DNA from: an uncultured Clostridia bacterium
GTDB taxonomy: Bacteria; Bacillota; Clostridia; Christensenellales; Borkfalkiaceae
Reading direction: 5' to 3'
DNA: 58,471 bases
Assembly: GCA_934796775.1 (NCBI GenBank)
Contig: CAKVPH010000010.1
Location: forward strand, 1-58,471
Below the pieces are notes generated by a model. That model saw nothing but the letters and a program-made list of their open reading frames with translations, had not been told where the DNA came from and ran no database searches. Each line of letters opens with the position of its first letter. The first letter of the stretch is position 1. A program made the position numbers and the translations under genes. This document shows, one piece after another, positions 34,595 through 44,013 of the stretch.

Positions 34595-36613
34595 ATGAAA
34601 AAATATCAAAGAGAGAATGGATTTGGCATAACGCTTTCTAGAAATAATACGTTTGAAAGCAAAAAGTACAATACTTTTATTGTCGTGGATAACGATGTTG
34701 CTGTGGATAATGATGAGAATTCTTGTTTAACTGCCGTAGAACATTCTACAGACAGTCTTCGTTATGCTACGAAATTTGGGATAGATGTCCTTGTAAAGAC
34801 GCAACAAGTTGCTGAAAGTATATTGAAGCAATGCGTGACGGTTATTAATAATGACAAGGAAACGCATATTTTGGGTGAGGTTTGCTCGGCATATACAGAT
34901 TGCGTTTGTTATAATGGTGGACAAGATATTGCGAAAAGATTGTCTGACGGAAGTATTTTAATCCATTTTTGCTTTAATAAATGGCAAGGCGAAGGGCAAT
35001 GGCGTACGGTAACGCCCGAAGATATTGGCATTTACCCTAAAACAACACACGATTTTGAAACTGTTAGCACGGTGATTTCTTCCTATTCGTCTTGGAGTAC
35101 GGCAACGTATTTTCCTCTTGTTATTGTGGAAGACAAGGAAAGAAATGAATGTTGGTATTTCGAATTAGAAGGCGGCTATGGTTGGAAAATCGAACTTGGG
35201 GCCTACGGTGGTTTCAGTACCAAGTCCTTGTTTGTTAAGGTTGGGGAGTTGAGCGATATCAATGCCTTTGAACGAGTCTTGCAAAGCGGGGAAAGACATG
35301 AAAGCATGCCTTGTATTTATGGGGTTGTTGCTGGCGGATTTGAAGAAGTGGTTAAAGTTTTAATCGATTATAAACGCGCCACATGCGAAAAGTCTGTGTT
35401 CCCTGATATCGTATTCAATGATTATATGAATTGCAACTGGGCGCAAATCAATGAAGAAAGGTTGCTTGGCTTAATTGATAAAGCGGCAGAACTTGGTGTG
35501 CAAACATTTTGTATTGACGATGGTTGGGAAACGAAGCAGGGACTTTGGTTTGCTGATGAAGAAAAATTCCCCACCTTAACGTTGGCAGGGGTAATTCAAC
35601 GAATCAAAGACAAGGGTATGCTCCCTGGGATTTGGTTTGAATTTGAAATGGTGCCTGAAACCTTGAAAGACACTTTGGGGACGGATGAAATCTTCTTAAA
35701 ACGCAACGGTAAGTCGGTTTCGCCTTTCCGTCCTTTGGGGAATTTTCGTTCGCCTGCATTGATTAAATACTTGCATGAGCGCATTCAAAGTGTATATGAT
35801 ATGGGAGTTCGTTATATTAAGAACGACCATAACAACCCAGAAGGCGTGGGGACAAATCAATACGGCGAATCGAATGCTTTTGGTACGCGTAAAAACTATG
35901 AAGCGTTTTTGGGATTCATTAAAGATGTTCAAGAAAAATATCCTGATTTGATTATCGAAAATTGTGCATCGGGCGCGATGCGTTCCGATTGGGGCACTTT
36001 GCAACATTTCCATTTACAATCGGTATCCGATCAGGAAACCTATTATTACAATCCTTCCATTATTGGTGGCAGTTTGGCGTTAATGCCGCCTGAACGTATG
36101 GGGGTGTGGTGCTATCCTGCACCCTTACTGTTTGATAATAGGGAAAACCATATATTGCCGGCGAATGAAATTGCGCGCCATCAAGATGGGGAAGAAACAA
36201 TCTTCAATGTTGTGAATGCGTTTTTGGGAAAAATGTGTTTATCTGGACGTATTGAACAGATGGATGAGAAAAATATTTCTTTATTGAAGGAAGGGATGGA
36301 TTTATATAAAGGCTATTGGGATTTTATTGCAAACGCTTATCCTGTTTACCCGAAAGGGAGAATTAGAATGTCGCAAGAAGATGAATATACGCTGGGTTTA
36401 ATCAGCAAAGATCGAAACGCTTGCTTGCTAGCAGTTTGGAATTTGTCGAAGGAACCGAAAACGGTGGAAACCGATTTGACGAAATATGGATTCGAAGCCT
36501 GTGAGTTGATTTATCCTACGAATCAAACCATAGTGCATGACTTTTCTAATGGGATATTGAAATGCGTATTTCCTGCGGGGAAGATGGGTAGATTGTTTTT
36601 TGTTCGGAAGTAA
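34595..36613 (+). CDS. GH36 alpha-galactosidase
   Basis: The 672-residue enzyme should release terminal alpha-galactose from imported sugars. It contains the GH36 order: an N-terminal beta domain, an alpha/beta barrel with YIKND carrying the nucleophile Asp411, ENCASGAMRSDWG, and the acid/base region SVSDQE with Asp479. The C-terminal beta domain ends in AGKMGRLFFVRK. There is no signal peptide, so it acts in the cytoplasm. No strong ribosome site precedes the ATG. It starts a run with the next GH78 gene, five bases apart. Confidence 0.9.
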   Translation: MKKYQRENGFGITLSRNNTFESKKYNTFIVVDNDVAVDNDENSCLTAVEHSTDSLRYATKFGIDVLVKTQQVAESILKQCVTVINNDKETHILGEVCSAYTDCVCYNGGQDIAKRLSDGSILIHFCFNKWQGEGQWRTVTPEDIGIYPKTTHDFETVSTVISSYSSWSTATYFPLVIVEDKERNECWYFELEGGYGWKIELGAYGGFSTKSLFVKVGELSDINAFERVLQSGERHESMPCIYGVVAGGFEEVVKVLIDYKRATCEKSVFPDIVFNDYMNCNWAQINEERLLGLIDKAAELGVQTFCIDDGWETKQGLWFADEEKFPTLTLAGVIQRIKDKGMLPGIWFEFEMVPETLKDTLGTDEIFLKRNGKSVSPFRPLGNFRSPALIKYLHERIQSVYDMGVRYIKNDHNNPEGVGTNQYGESNAFGTRKNYEAFLGFIKDVQEKYPDLIIENCASGAMRSDWGTLQHFHLQSVSDQETYYYNPSIIGGSLALMPPERMGVWCYPAPLLFDNRENHILPANEIARHQDGEETIFNVVNAFLGKMCLSGRIEQMDEKNISLLKEGMDLYKGYWDFIANAYPVYPKGRIRMSQEDEYTLGLISKDRNACLLAVWNLSKEPKTVETDLTKYGFEACELIYPTNQTIVHDFSNGILKCVFPAGKMGRLFFVRK

Positions 36614-36618
36614 AAAAT

Positions 36619-38826
36619 ATGAAAATTGAAAAATGGATGACCGCTTGTGAATCAACGGAAAATGCATTATATTTTAAGACGGAATTTAATAAGCCTAACG
36701 AGGAAGTCTTTTTGGATATTTCTGCGCTTGGTTGGTTGAAAGTCTTTATGAATGGTAAAGCGCTATTTGAGGAAGAGTACTTGTTTGGATGGCGTGATTA
36801 TAATAAAAGCGTTGGGCTGAAAACAGTAAATATTACGCCTTATTTACAGAATAAGAATGAACTTGTTATTGTTTTGGGGAATGGCTGGGCGTGTAGTCGA
36901 GTGGGCTGGGGAGCTTATAAGAAATATTATCATTTAGATTCCCCTTGTCTTTTTACACAGCTTACAGCAATTGATGATGGCAAAGAATATATCATTGACA
37001 ACGCAAATTGGTATTATAGTGAAGGTCCTATTAAGCAAAACGACATTTATGATGGTGAGTTGCAAGATTTGAGAGAATGCAGCGATGCATTTTCGCCATC
37101 GATCCAAGAGTGGAAGCGGCCTAAATGGATCGAGAGATCTATCGTTGCGGTGGAAGAACCAGTTTTGGTATCTTGCCATGAACGTCTTACAGGGAAAGAA
37201 ATTTATCGAAAAGACAATAAAATTGGCTTTGATTTTTTGCAAAATCTTTCGGGATTTGTAGAGTTGAAAATCTGTGCGAAATCGGATTGTACGATTACGG
37301 TTCGTCATGCGGAAATATTGAAGAACGATCGGGAATTAGCCTTTGAGAATTTAAGAACCGCAAAAGCAACCGACGTCTATTTGATTTCGAATGGGATACA
37401 TATATTGCGCCCGCACTTTTCTTATCATGGATTTCGCTATTGTGAGATTGGTGTGGATGGTGATGCGGAAATTGTGGAAGCGACAAGTGTTGCCGTTTAT
37501 GCTGATTTGAAGCAAGAGGGGGATTTTTCCACGTCGAACTCTTTGCTGAACCAACTTCATCAAAATATTTGTTGGAGTATGAAAAGTAATTTTTCTAAAA
37601 TCCCTACAGACTGTCCACAACGCGATGAACGCTTTGGTTGGCTTGGCGATATCGGCGTTTTTGCAAAGACTGCAATGTATAACTATGACTGTGAAGAATA
37701 TTTGAGTAATTATCTTTCCGTAATAGCTGAAAGTATTTCGGATGCAGGGGAAATTCCGTGTATTGCACCGTATGCACCCGGCTTTTTGGATAATGCAATG
37801 GGTGCATCAGGATGGGCGGACGCCTTCATTAGTTTGATTTATGAACATTATCAAATGTATGGAGATAAGTTAATCATAGAGAAATACTATCCCTTGATGG
37901 AAAAATATATTCAATGGATAGAAAAAAACTCTTCGCAATATAAGCGAAATACCTATTGCTTTAGCGATTGGCTGTCTATCGGTGCGGACTATAAAGAAGG
38001 ATATGGCGACGTAGATTTTACTGTTTTCGATTCCTGTTTTTATTCTATGTCTTGCTTGTATTTGTCGCAACTTGCCGATGCTATTGGGAAGAATGGAACT
38101 AAGTATTTACAAAAACATAAAAAAGCAAAAGCATTTTTCCTGGAGAACTTGTATAAAGATGGAAAGATTGTAGGGGGTGGTACGCAAACAGCGCTCCTGC
38201 TTGCTTATAAAGCGAAGTTTTTAGAAGGCGATAGCGTTATCAATAAACTTGTGGAAGACATTGAACAAAACGGCATGACTTGCGGCTTCTTGGGGGTAAA
38301 GTATTTATTGCCCGTTTTAAGTGAACTTGGAAGAAGCGACGTAGCGTATTGTTTAATTTGCAATAAGGAGTATCCTTCTTGGGGATATAGCATTGTCAAT
38401 GGTGCAACAACGTTGTGGGAACGTTGGGATAGCTATACGAAGCAAAACGGTATCAATGCACATGGTATGAATTCATTTAATCACTTTGCATTTGGCTCTT
38501 GCGGCGAGTGGTTTTATGAAAGTGTATTAGGGATTCAAAACTTGGACTGCGAGTGGCGAGAAGTAAAAATCGCCCCTAAGATTGATTTTACGGGGAAGGT
38601 TGACTTCGCAAAAGGCGGATATGCTATCAAAGGGAAGACTATTTTCGTTGAGTGGAGTATAATTGATTCGAAAGCAAAAAAAGCCCAAGTTCGAATTCGG
38701 CATTCAAACTTGGGAACGATATACTATGATTTATCTGATTATCTTGTTGAGACAAGAGATATCGAAAAGGATTATGTTCAATTTACACTTTCAGTCAAAG
38801 ATAATTTAGAACATATTACGATATAA
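36619..38826 (+). CDS. GH78 alpha-L-rhamnosidase
   Basis: The 735-residue protein has an N-terminal beta domain with LGNGWACSRVGW and an (alpha/alpha)6 barrel carrying the GH78 signature TDCPQRDERFGWLGD with Glu337. A second acidic residue lies in the GATTLWERWDS motif (Glu601). A MNSFNHFAFG motif and a C-terminal beta domain follow. It should hydrolyse alpha-L-rhamnosides in the cytoplasm. GGAAG lies 8 to 10 bases before the ATG. Its 3' end overlaps the convergent AraC gene by 21 bases. Confidence 0.9.
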   Translation: MKIEKWMTACESTENALYFKTEFNKPNEEVFLDISALGWLKVFMNGKALFEEEYLFGWRDYNKSVGLKTVNITPYLQNKNELVIVLGNGWACSRVGWGAYKKYYHLDSPCLFTQLTAIDDGKEYIIDNANWYYSEGPIKQNDIYDGELQDLRECSDAFSPSIQEWKRPKWIERSIVAVEEPVLVSCHERLTGKEIYRKDNKIGFDFLQNLSGFVELKICAKSDCTITVRHAEILKNDRELAFENLRTAKATDVYLISNGIHILRPHFSYHGFRYCEIGVDGDAEIVEATSVAVYADLKQEGDFSTSNSLLNQLHQNICWSMKSNFSKIPTDCPQRDERFGWLGDIGVFAKTAMYNYDCEEYLSNYLSVIAESISDAGEIPCIAPYAPGFLDNAMGASGWADAFISLIYEHYQMYGDKLIIEKYYPLMEKYIQWIEKNSSQYKRNTYCFSDWLSIGADYKEGYGDVDFTVFDSCFYSMSCLYLSQLADAIGKNGTKYLQKHKKAKAFFLENLYKDGKIVGGGTQTALLLAYKAKFLEGDSVINKLVEDIEQNGMTCGFLGVKYLLPVLSELGRSDVAYCLICNKEYPSWGYSIVNGATTLWERWDSYTKQNGINAHGMNSFNHFAFGSCGEWFYESVLGIQNLDCEWREVKIAPKIDFTGKVDFAKGGYAIKGKTIFVEWSIIDSKAKKAQVRIRHSNLGTIYYDLSDYLVETRDIEKDYVQFTLSVKDNLEHITI

Positions 38827-39642
38827 AGAGGGTGTCGTATGAAAGTGTTTTTTAAAGACACGGTTAAAATAGGATAAATTCATAAAACCTGACTTTTCGG
38901 CAATTTGTTCAATGTTATAGTTACTGGATATTAAAAGGCGCTTTGCATAATTTAACTTTGCTTGCAGAAAGTATTCTGTCATAGTTATTCCGAACTTCTT
39001 CTTGAATGCCTTGCAAATATATGCTTGGTTGAAATAAAAATGTTCTGAGATAATGGAAGCAAGGGATTTGTTAAAGTTGATAGGAGTTTGTAAAAAAGAA
39101 CATAAGTCTTTCAACCATGCAGGCGAGGTGGAAGAGACAAGCACTTCTAAGTGCTTGGTATAGAAAGCAAGGATGGTTGCTGTAACGCTTTTCCCGATAT
39201 AGTCCTCATCTTTTTCTGTATTATCTTTTGTAAGCAAAGACAACAAGGTTTCTAAAAAAGTCACATCTTCAGTTGAAAGAGTGATAACAGGCGGATCGGG
39301 CTTATTGATGATGGCGGTAAAAAAATCGTTGGAATTAAAAAGATGCTGACAAGTATCTTGAAATAATTGTGTGGATATTAAAATATTTCGATAAATACAA
39401 TCCTTTTCTTCATGCAAGGAATAGGCGTGTAGGTCGATATTAGGGCGCAAAATTGTCAGTTGATTGGTTAATAGACGGGAAGGACAATTGTTAATTTCTT
39501 CGTTAATCTCCCCGTCGATAATATAGCAAATTTCAAAAAAGTTATGGGTGTGCGGTAAAGAAGGGCTGTTTTTCATTAAGAATGAATTAAACGCCCTCCC
39601 ATTAATTAAATTATCTTGTTCCAAATTGATAGTTTTTTTCAT
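38806..39642 (-). CDS. AraC-family transcription regulator
   Basis: The start is ATG at 39642 on the minus strand, preceded by GGAG with six bases spacing; a longer frame exists upstream. The N-terminal part is a cupin-like sugar-sensing domain (PSLPHTHNFFEICYIIDGE), and the C-terminal 100 residues hold two HTH units (FYFNQAYICKAFKKKFGIT and IEQIAEKSGFMNLSYFNRVF). It probably senses a glycan breakdown product and controls the neighbouring genes. It runs tail-to-tail into the rhamnosidase gene and head-to-head with the next AraC gene. Confidence 0.9.
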   Translation of the reverse strand: MKKTINLEQDNLINGRAFNSFLMKNSPSLPHTHNFFEICYIIDGEINEEINNCPSRLLTNQLTILRPNIDLHAYSLHEEKDCIYRNILISTQLFQDTCQHLFNSNDFFTAIINKPDPPVITLSTEDVTFLETLLSLLTKDNTEKDEDYIGKSVTATILAFYTKHLEVLVSSTSPAWLKDLCSFLQTPINFNKSLASIISEHFYFNQAYICKAFKKKFGITMTEYFLQAKLNYAKRLLISSNYNIEQIAEKSGFMNLSYFNRVFKKHFHTTPSLYRNMF

Positions 39643-39674
39643 ATTAAACTCCATAACAAGTTGACGACAAAGAA

Positions 39675-39703
39675 AGTATAACACAATTGGGCGTTTTTGT
39701 CAA
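39675..39703 (-). promoter_or_regulatory. Consensus promoter for the minus-strand AraC gene
   Basis: On the minus strand TTGACA (39698-39703) and TATACT (39675-39680) are separated by 17 bases. It lies 33 bases upstream of the minus-strand start and is the best promoter for the AraC gene at 38806-39642. Confidence 0.85.
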
Positions 39704-39731
39704 ATTAAAAAAATAAATGCGGATCGGGAAT

Positions 39732-40595
39732 ATGGAAAAGGAAGATTGGACGAGAGAAGAGATAAGCTTTTCGGATGCACAATTTAAGATTTTAATTGGG
39801 GATTCTCATTTCGCAGTAAGAGAAAAAACGTTTCATGAAGAAATAGAAATAAAGTATTTTTACGAAGGAACGGGCTCTTTTGCGATTGATCATAACATTA
39901 TCTTTGGAGAAGCAGGCGACGTGATTATTATTAATCCCTATGAAGTACACGCAAATGTACAATTGGAAGGCAGAAAGGGAAAATATTATAATATCATCAT
40001 TGGGTTTGACTTCTTTGCGGATGAAGTGAAAAGAAACTTAAATTTAACCCAAAAGTTGCTAGTAGAAGGGAAAAAGTTTTGCACGCATATTCAAAATGAT
40101 GCACGCTTAACGGCTATTATTTTTCGTGTGGTGAAGGAAATACAAGAAAAAAAAGAGCATTACCAAATCGTTGTGCATAGCTTGATTGGAGAGCTGTTTT
40201 CTATCCTATTGCGCAATTATTTGGATAAAGAGAGAAGCGCGGGGCTTCAAGGGTTGCAGGTCGACAATATGGGGGCGATATTGCCTGCAATTTCTAAAAT
40301 TTATGTTGGATACGGTAAAAAACTTACGGTTGAAGAACTTGCATCTTGCTGCAATTTAAGTAAATATTATTTTTGCCGAATTTTTAAAAAGGTAATGAAT
40401 AAAACCGCCGTGCAGTTTTTGATGGAATATCGTTTAAATATAGCGGAAACATTGGTAAAAACCAGTAAGAAAAGTTTTGCTGAAATTGCTTGGATGTGCG
40501 GCTTTGAAACAGAAGGGTATTTTGCGAAATGTTATAAGCGGTTAAAAGGAAAGTCGCCAAGAAAGGATAGAGAAGAATCAATTGGAATAAAGTAG
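39732..40595 (+). CDS. AraC-family transcription regulator (second)
   Basis: The start is placed at ATG 39732; ATG 39717 is an alternative without a good ribosome site. The N-terminal half is a cupin-like domain (FHEEIEIKYFYEGTG, with EAGDVIIINPYEVHAN). The C-terminal HTH pair is LTVEELASCCNLSKYYFCRIF and SFAEIAWMCGFETEGYFAKCY. It is divergent from the first AraC gene. The two probably share the short intergenic stretch for control of the genes on either side. Confidence 0.88.
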   Translation: MEKEDWTREEISFSDAQFKILIGDSHFAVREKTFHEEIEIKYFYEGTGSFAIDHNIIFGEAGDVIIINPYEVHANVQLEGRKGKYYNIIIGFDFFADEVKRNLNLTQKLLVEGKKFCTHIQNDARLTAIIFRVVKEIQEKKEHYQIVVHSLIGELFSILLRNYLDKERSAGLQGLQVDNMGAILPAISKIYVGYGKKLTVEELASCCNLSKYYFCRIFKKVMNKTAVQFLMEYRLNIAETLVKTSKKSFAEIAWMCGFETEGYFAKCYKRLKGKSPRKDREESIGIK

Positions 40596-40628
40596 GCAAT
40601 ATCCTCTTCATGAAAGGCAATATAGTTC

Positions 40629-40657
40629 TTGTTTCGCGCGAAATGATGTGTTATAAT
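40629..40657 (+). promoter_or_regulatory. Candidate promoter with palindromic operator
   Basis: TTGTTT (40629-40634) and TATAAT (40652-40657) are spaced by 17 bases. The perfect palindrome TTTCGCGCGAAA (40632-40643) overlaps the -35 box and spacer, a classic operator position. It should drive the amidohydrolase gene and what follows. Confidence 0.65.
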
Positions 40658-40693
40658 AACGATAAGAGATACAAATAGATGGGGAGAGAAATT

Positions 40694-41590
40694 ATGTTTT
40701 TCGATATTCACGCACATATGTATAAGTATCCGTACCCTTTTTCTTATGATAAGGATAAGGATTTTTATCAATTGGTTTTTCCGAATGGGAAAGAATTGGT
40801 GAAAATGCACGATACCTTGGGGATTAATCGTGCGGTAATCCTTCCGTTGGTAAGTGCGGAAGTTTATGTTCCGCAATCAGTGGGTGAAGTGATTGATTTT
40901 TGCAAGGAGTCTAATGGCAGATTTATTCCTTTTTGCAATATTGATCCTCGTGTTCTGGATAATCGTAATGATACGGAACTGGGCTTTTTAATTGAGTTTT
41001 ATAAAAAACAAGGCTGCAAGGGAATGGGGGAAGTGCTGCCAAATATGGAATTCAGCGATCCTAAAATGCAAAATCTTTTTCATCATTGCGAACAAACGGA
41101 AATGCCTTTGCTGTTTGATTGCTCGGGCTACAAAGGTGAAGACTACGGCTTGTACGATGATGTTGGATTGCCTCAGTTGAGAAAATCGTTGGAAAAATTT
41201 CCCAACTTAACTTTTATTGGGCACGGTCCAGCGTTTTGGGCGGAGCTTGACAGGATTGAGCCGAATGAACGACGTGAAAATTGGTTGACAACTCCATTAA
41301 AAGGAGAAGGTGTGGTTGCGAAATATATGCGTGACTATAAAAACCTTTGGGTGGATTTGTCGGCGTCTAGCGGCTATTTTGCGATAACGAGAGATCTTGA
41401 ATACGCAAAGAAGTTTTTGAACGAATTTTGGGACCGTATTATGTTTGGAACGGACATTTGCTTTGTTGAAGATAAGCCCAAACGTGTTTTGATTGATTTG
41501 CTGAATGAATTCCACGATTCTGGCGTTTTGAGTGATGAAAAGTTTGAAGCAATTAGTCACAAAAACGCAGAGCGCTTGTTGAAGCTGTAA
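40694..41590 (+). CDS. Amidohydrolase-superfamily protein (TIM-barrel metal hydrolase)
   Basis: The start is ATG 40694 with GGGGAG at 40681-40686; ATG 40679 is in frame but less suited. The 298-residue protein begins FFDIHAHMY (HxH metal ligands), contains an internal GMGEVLPNMEF, a FIGHGPAFW His and MFGTDICFV Asp, and ends with ISHKNAERLLKL. This is the amidohydrolase-2 type. It may open a lactone or hydrolyse an amide or decarboxylate a sugar acid. It heads the DegT/Gfo/Idh cluster. Confidence 0.85.
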   Translation: MFFDIHAHMYKYPYPFSYDKDKDFYQLVFPNGKELVKMHDTLGINRAVILPLVSAEVYVPQSVGEVIDFCKESNGRFIPFCNIDPRVLDNRNDTELGFLIEFYKKQGCKGMGEVLPNMEFSDPKMQNLFHHCEQTEMPLLFDCSGYKGEDYGLYDDVGLPQLRKSLEKFPNLTFIGHGPAFWAELDRIEPNERRENWLTTPLKGEGVVAKYMRDYKNLWVDLSASSGYFAITRDLEYAKKFLNEFWDRIMFGTDICFVEDKPKRVLIDLLNEFHDSGVLSDEKFEAISHKNAERLLKL

Positions 41591-41653
41591 TCGAATAAAA
41601 TGGTGAATATGATTTCGTCAATATAAAATTGATAAAAAAATAGGAGAAATATT

Positions 41654-42988
41654 ATGGAAAAATTAGCATTGCTTGGTGGAACCCCCGTGTTTGAAGGCGT
41701 TGCGCCTGAAGAACTTTTCAAATGGCCTATTATTACCGACGAAGATAAAGCGGCGGTTATGGAAGTGGTAGAAACGAATAATTTTTCGGGTACGGATATT
41801 ACAACGAAATTCCAGGATGAGTTTTCTGAGTGGCAAGGCAGAAAGCATGCGCTTGCATATACCAACGGCACGATGTCTTTGACGGCGGCTATGTTCGCTA
41901 TTGGGCTTGGCGCTGGGGATGAAATTATTTGTACGACGAAAACCTATTGGGCGAGCATTGCATCTGCTCAATGGTTTGGCGCATCGGTTGTATTCTGCGG
42001 TATTGATGATATGCTTAGCATGGACGTCGAAGATTTGGAAAGATGCATTACGCCGAAGACGAAAGCGATTATGGTTGTGCATTACTTTGGTTATCCGTGC
42101 GATATGGATAGAATTATGGCGATTGCTGAAAAGCATAACTTGTATGTAATCGAAGATGTATCGCATGCGCAAGGCGGTATGTATAAAGGAAAAAAGTTGG
42201 GTAACTTTGGCCAAATTGCAGCGATGTCTATGATGAGTGGGAAAGCGTTTGCCGCTGGTGAAATGGGGATGCTGGTAACTGATGATACGAAGCTTTACGA
42301 ACGTGCTCTTGCATTTGCTCATTATGAAAGAAATAATGAAAACTTTATTAAGGAAAGCGAAGATTTGAAAGCGTATGCGCATATTTCCATTGGCGGTATG
42401 AAGGGGCGCGTTAATCAGGTAAGCGCCGCGTTGGGTAGGGGCCAGCTTAAATATTTCGATGAACGTTGTGCGGAAATCCGAAAAGCGATGAATTACTTCT
42501 GGGATTTACTGGAAGGCTTGCCCGGAATTAAAGGTTTGCGCGTGGATGAATCTACGGGCTCAAATATGGGTGGCTTCTACTGCCCGCACGGCGTATACAA
42601 TCCTGCAGAACTGGGCGGATTGTCAATGCATAGATTTTGCCAAGCAGTTACAGCGGAAACCAACGGGTTATTTACTTCTTGGGAGGGCGGGAACTATTGT
42701 TTGCATACTCATAATTATTTCAAAACGTTTGATGCATTCAATCTTGGTAAGCCGACGCGAGTTGCTTTTACGGATAAAGATGTGCCGAATGATGATGAAA
42801 GATTGCGCCCTTCGGTAGAAAAGAATTGTTTCTCTGTGCCTTGGTTTAAGAAGATGAACAAAGAATGGATTGAGCTGTACGCAAAAGCATTTAGAAAAGT
42901 TATCGAAAACTACGAACAGCTTTTGGATGATGATATGAAAGCGGCGCAAGAAGGCAGATGGTACGGAATGTCCAATGAAAAGGTTTAA
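41654..42988 (+). CDS. DegT/DnrJ/EryC1/StrS-family aminotransferase
   Basis: The 444-residue protein is a PLP-dependent sugar aminotransferase by type. It has LGGTPVF at the N terminus, YTNGTMSLTAAMFA for phosphate binding, VIEDVSHAQGGMYKGKKLG with the cofactor-contacting Asp, and SGKAFAAGEMGM with the PLP lysine. It should transfer an amino group to or from a keto-sugar. AGGAG precedes the ATG. Three Gfo/Idh oxidoreductases follow, which could make or consume the keto form. Confidence 0.9.
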   Translation: MEKLALLGGTPVFEGVAPEELFKWPIITDEDKAAVMEVVETNNFSGTDITTKFQDEFSEWQGRKHALAYTNGTMSLTAAMFAIGLGAGDEIICTTKTYWASIASAQWFGASVVFCGIDDMLSMDVEDLERCITPKTKAIMVVHYFGYPCDMDRIMAIAEKHNLYVIEDVSHAQGGMYKGKKLGNFGQIAAMSMMSGKAFAAGEMGMLVTDDTKLYERALAFAHYERNNENFIKESEDLKAYAHISIGGMKGRVNQVSAALGRGQLKYFDERCAEIRKAMNYFWDLLEGLPGIKGLRVDESTGSNMGGFYCPHGVYNPAELGGLSMHRFCQAVTAETNGLFTSWEGGNYCLHTHNYFKTFDAFNLGKPTRVAFTDKDVPNDDERLRPSVEKNCFSVPWFKKMNKEWIELYAKAFRKVIENYEQLLDDDMKAAQEGRWYGMSNEKV

Positions 42989-43017
42989 CAGAAAAAATAA
43001 TTCATAGGAATAGGGCG

Positions 43018-44004
43018 ATGAAGTTTGGTATTTTAGGATGTGGAATGATTGCGAATATTCACGCCGATGCAATCAAAAATATCGAAAATGCAACGCTTGT
43101 TGGTGTTGCGGATAATTATTTTGAGTTTGCGGAAAAATTTGCCGTCAAGCATGGCGTAAAAGCCTATGCGAATTACCAAGAAATGCTTGCGGATGAAGAT
43201 ATCGATGTGGTATGTATTTGCACACCCAGTTGTTTTCACGCGTCGAATGCTATTGAAGCGATGAGTGCAGGAAAGCATGTTGTTTTGGAAAAACCGATGG
43301 CGCTTTCTACGAAAGATGCCGATGAAGTAATCAAGGTATCCGAAGAAACTAAGAAGCTGGTAACGGTAATTTGTCAACTTCGTTTTTCGGCGGATATTCA
43401 AAGAGTAAAGAAATTGATTGGTGAGAATGCTTTTGGTCGAATTACGCTTTGTAGCTTGTATATGAAGTATTATCGCAGCCGCGAATACTATGCATCCAGT
43501 AATTGGAAGGGTACCTGGAAATTTGACGGTGGCGGTGCTTTGATGAATCAAGGCATACATGGTATTGACTTGTTGGAATATATGGTTGGCAATATTAAGG
43601 ACATTCAAGGGAAAATTCGCACGTTATCCCATCAAATTGAAGTGGAGGATACCGCCGTAGCAATGATAGAGTATGAAAACGGTGCATTGGGCGTTATTGA
43701 ATGTTCTACTTGCTCATATCCTGGCTTTGAAAGAAAGATTGAGATTTGTGGCGATAAGGGCTATGTCGTATTAATTGAAAACCATATTGCCAAACTGATG
43801 ATTGATGGACGGGAGCAAGCTGTTGCGGATTTTGACGTTGCGGGAACGGCAAGTAATCCTTCTGCTGTACAAAGTGCAATGCATAAGTTGCAAATTGAAA
43901 ACTTGATTCTTTCAATCGAAGGGAAGGAAAAGTTATTGATTGATTGCAACGAAGGTAGAAAGGCGGTTCGTGTCATTGAAGAAATTTATCAATCTGCCAA
44001 ATAA
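43018..44004 (+). CDS. Gfo/Idh/MocA-family oxidoreductase (first)
   Basis: The Rossmann motif GILGCGMIANIHA is at the N terminus and EKPMALS (catalytic Lys of the EKP motif) is at about residue 92. The C-terminal substrate domain contains GGGALMNQGIHGIDLLEYM with the conserved His. It should oxidise or reduce a sugar or sugar derivative with NAD(P). The gene has a weak site (TAGGGCG). It lies 30 bases after the aminotransferase gene. Confidence 0.92.
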   Translation: MKFGILGCGMIANIHADAIKNIENATLVGVADNYFEFAEKFAVKHGVKAYANYQEMLADEDIDVVCICTPSCFHASNAIEAMSAGKHVVLEKPMALSTKDADEVIKVSEETKKLVTVICQLRFSADIQRVKKLIGENAFGRITLCSLYMKYYRSREYYASSNWKGTWKFDGGGALMNQGIHGIDLLEYMVGNIKDIQGKIRTLSHQIEVEDTAVAMIEYENGALGVIECSTCSYPGFERKIEICGDKGYVVLIENHIAKLMIDGREQAVADFDVAGTASNPSAVQSAMHKLQIENLILSIEGKEKLLIDCNEGRKAVRVIEEIYQSAK

Positions 44005-44013
44005 GGAGTGGAA

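Noticed and set aside
34521..39484. A 17-base identity (TTAATAGACGGGAAGGA) at 34521-34537 and 39468-39484.
   Set aside because: One copy is part of a terminator hairpin and the other is coding sequence of the AraC gene. One such match in 58 kb is not far from chance, and no further similarity extends around it.
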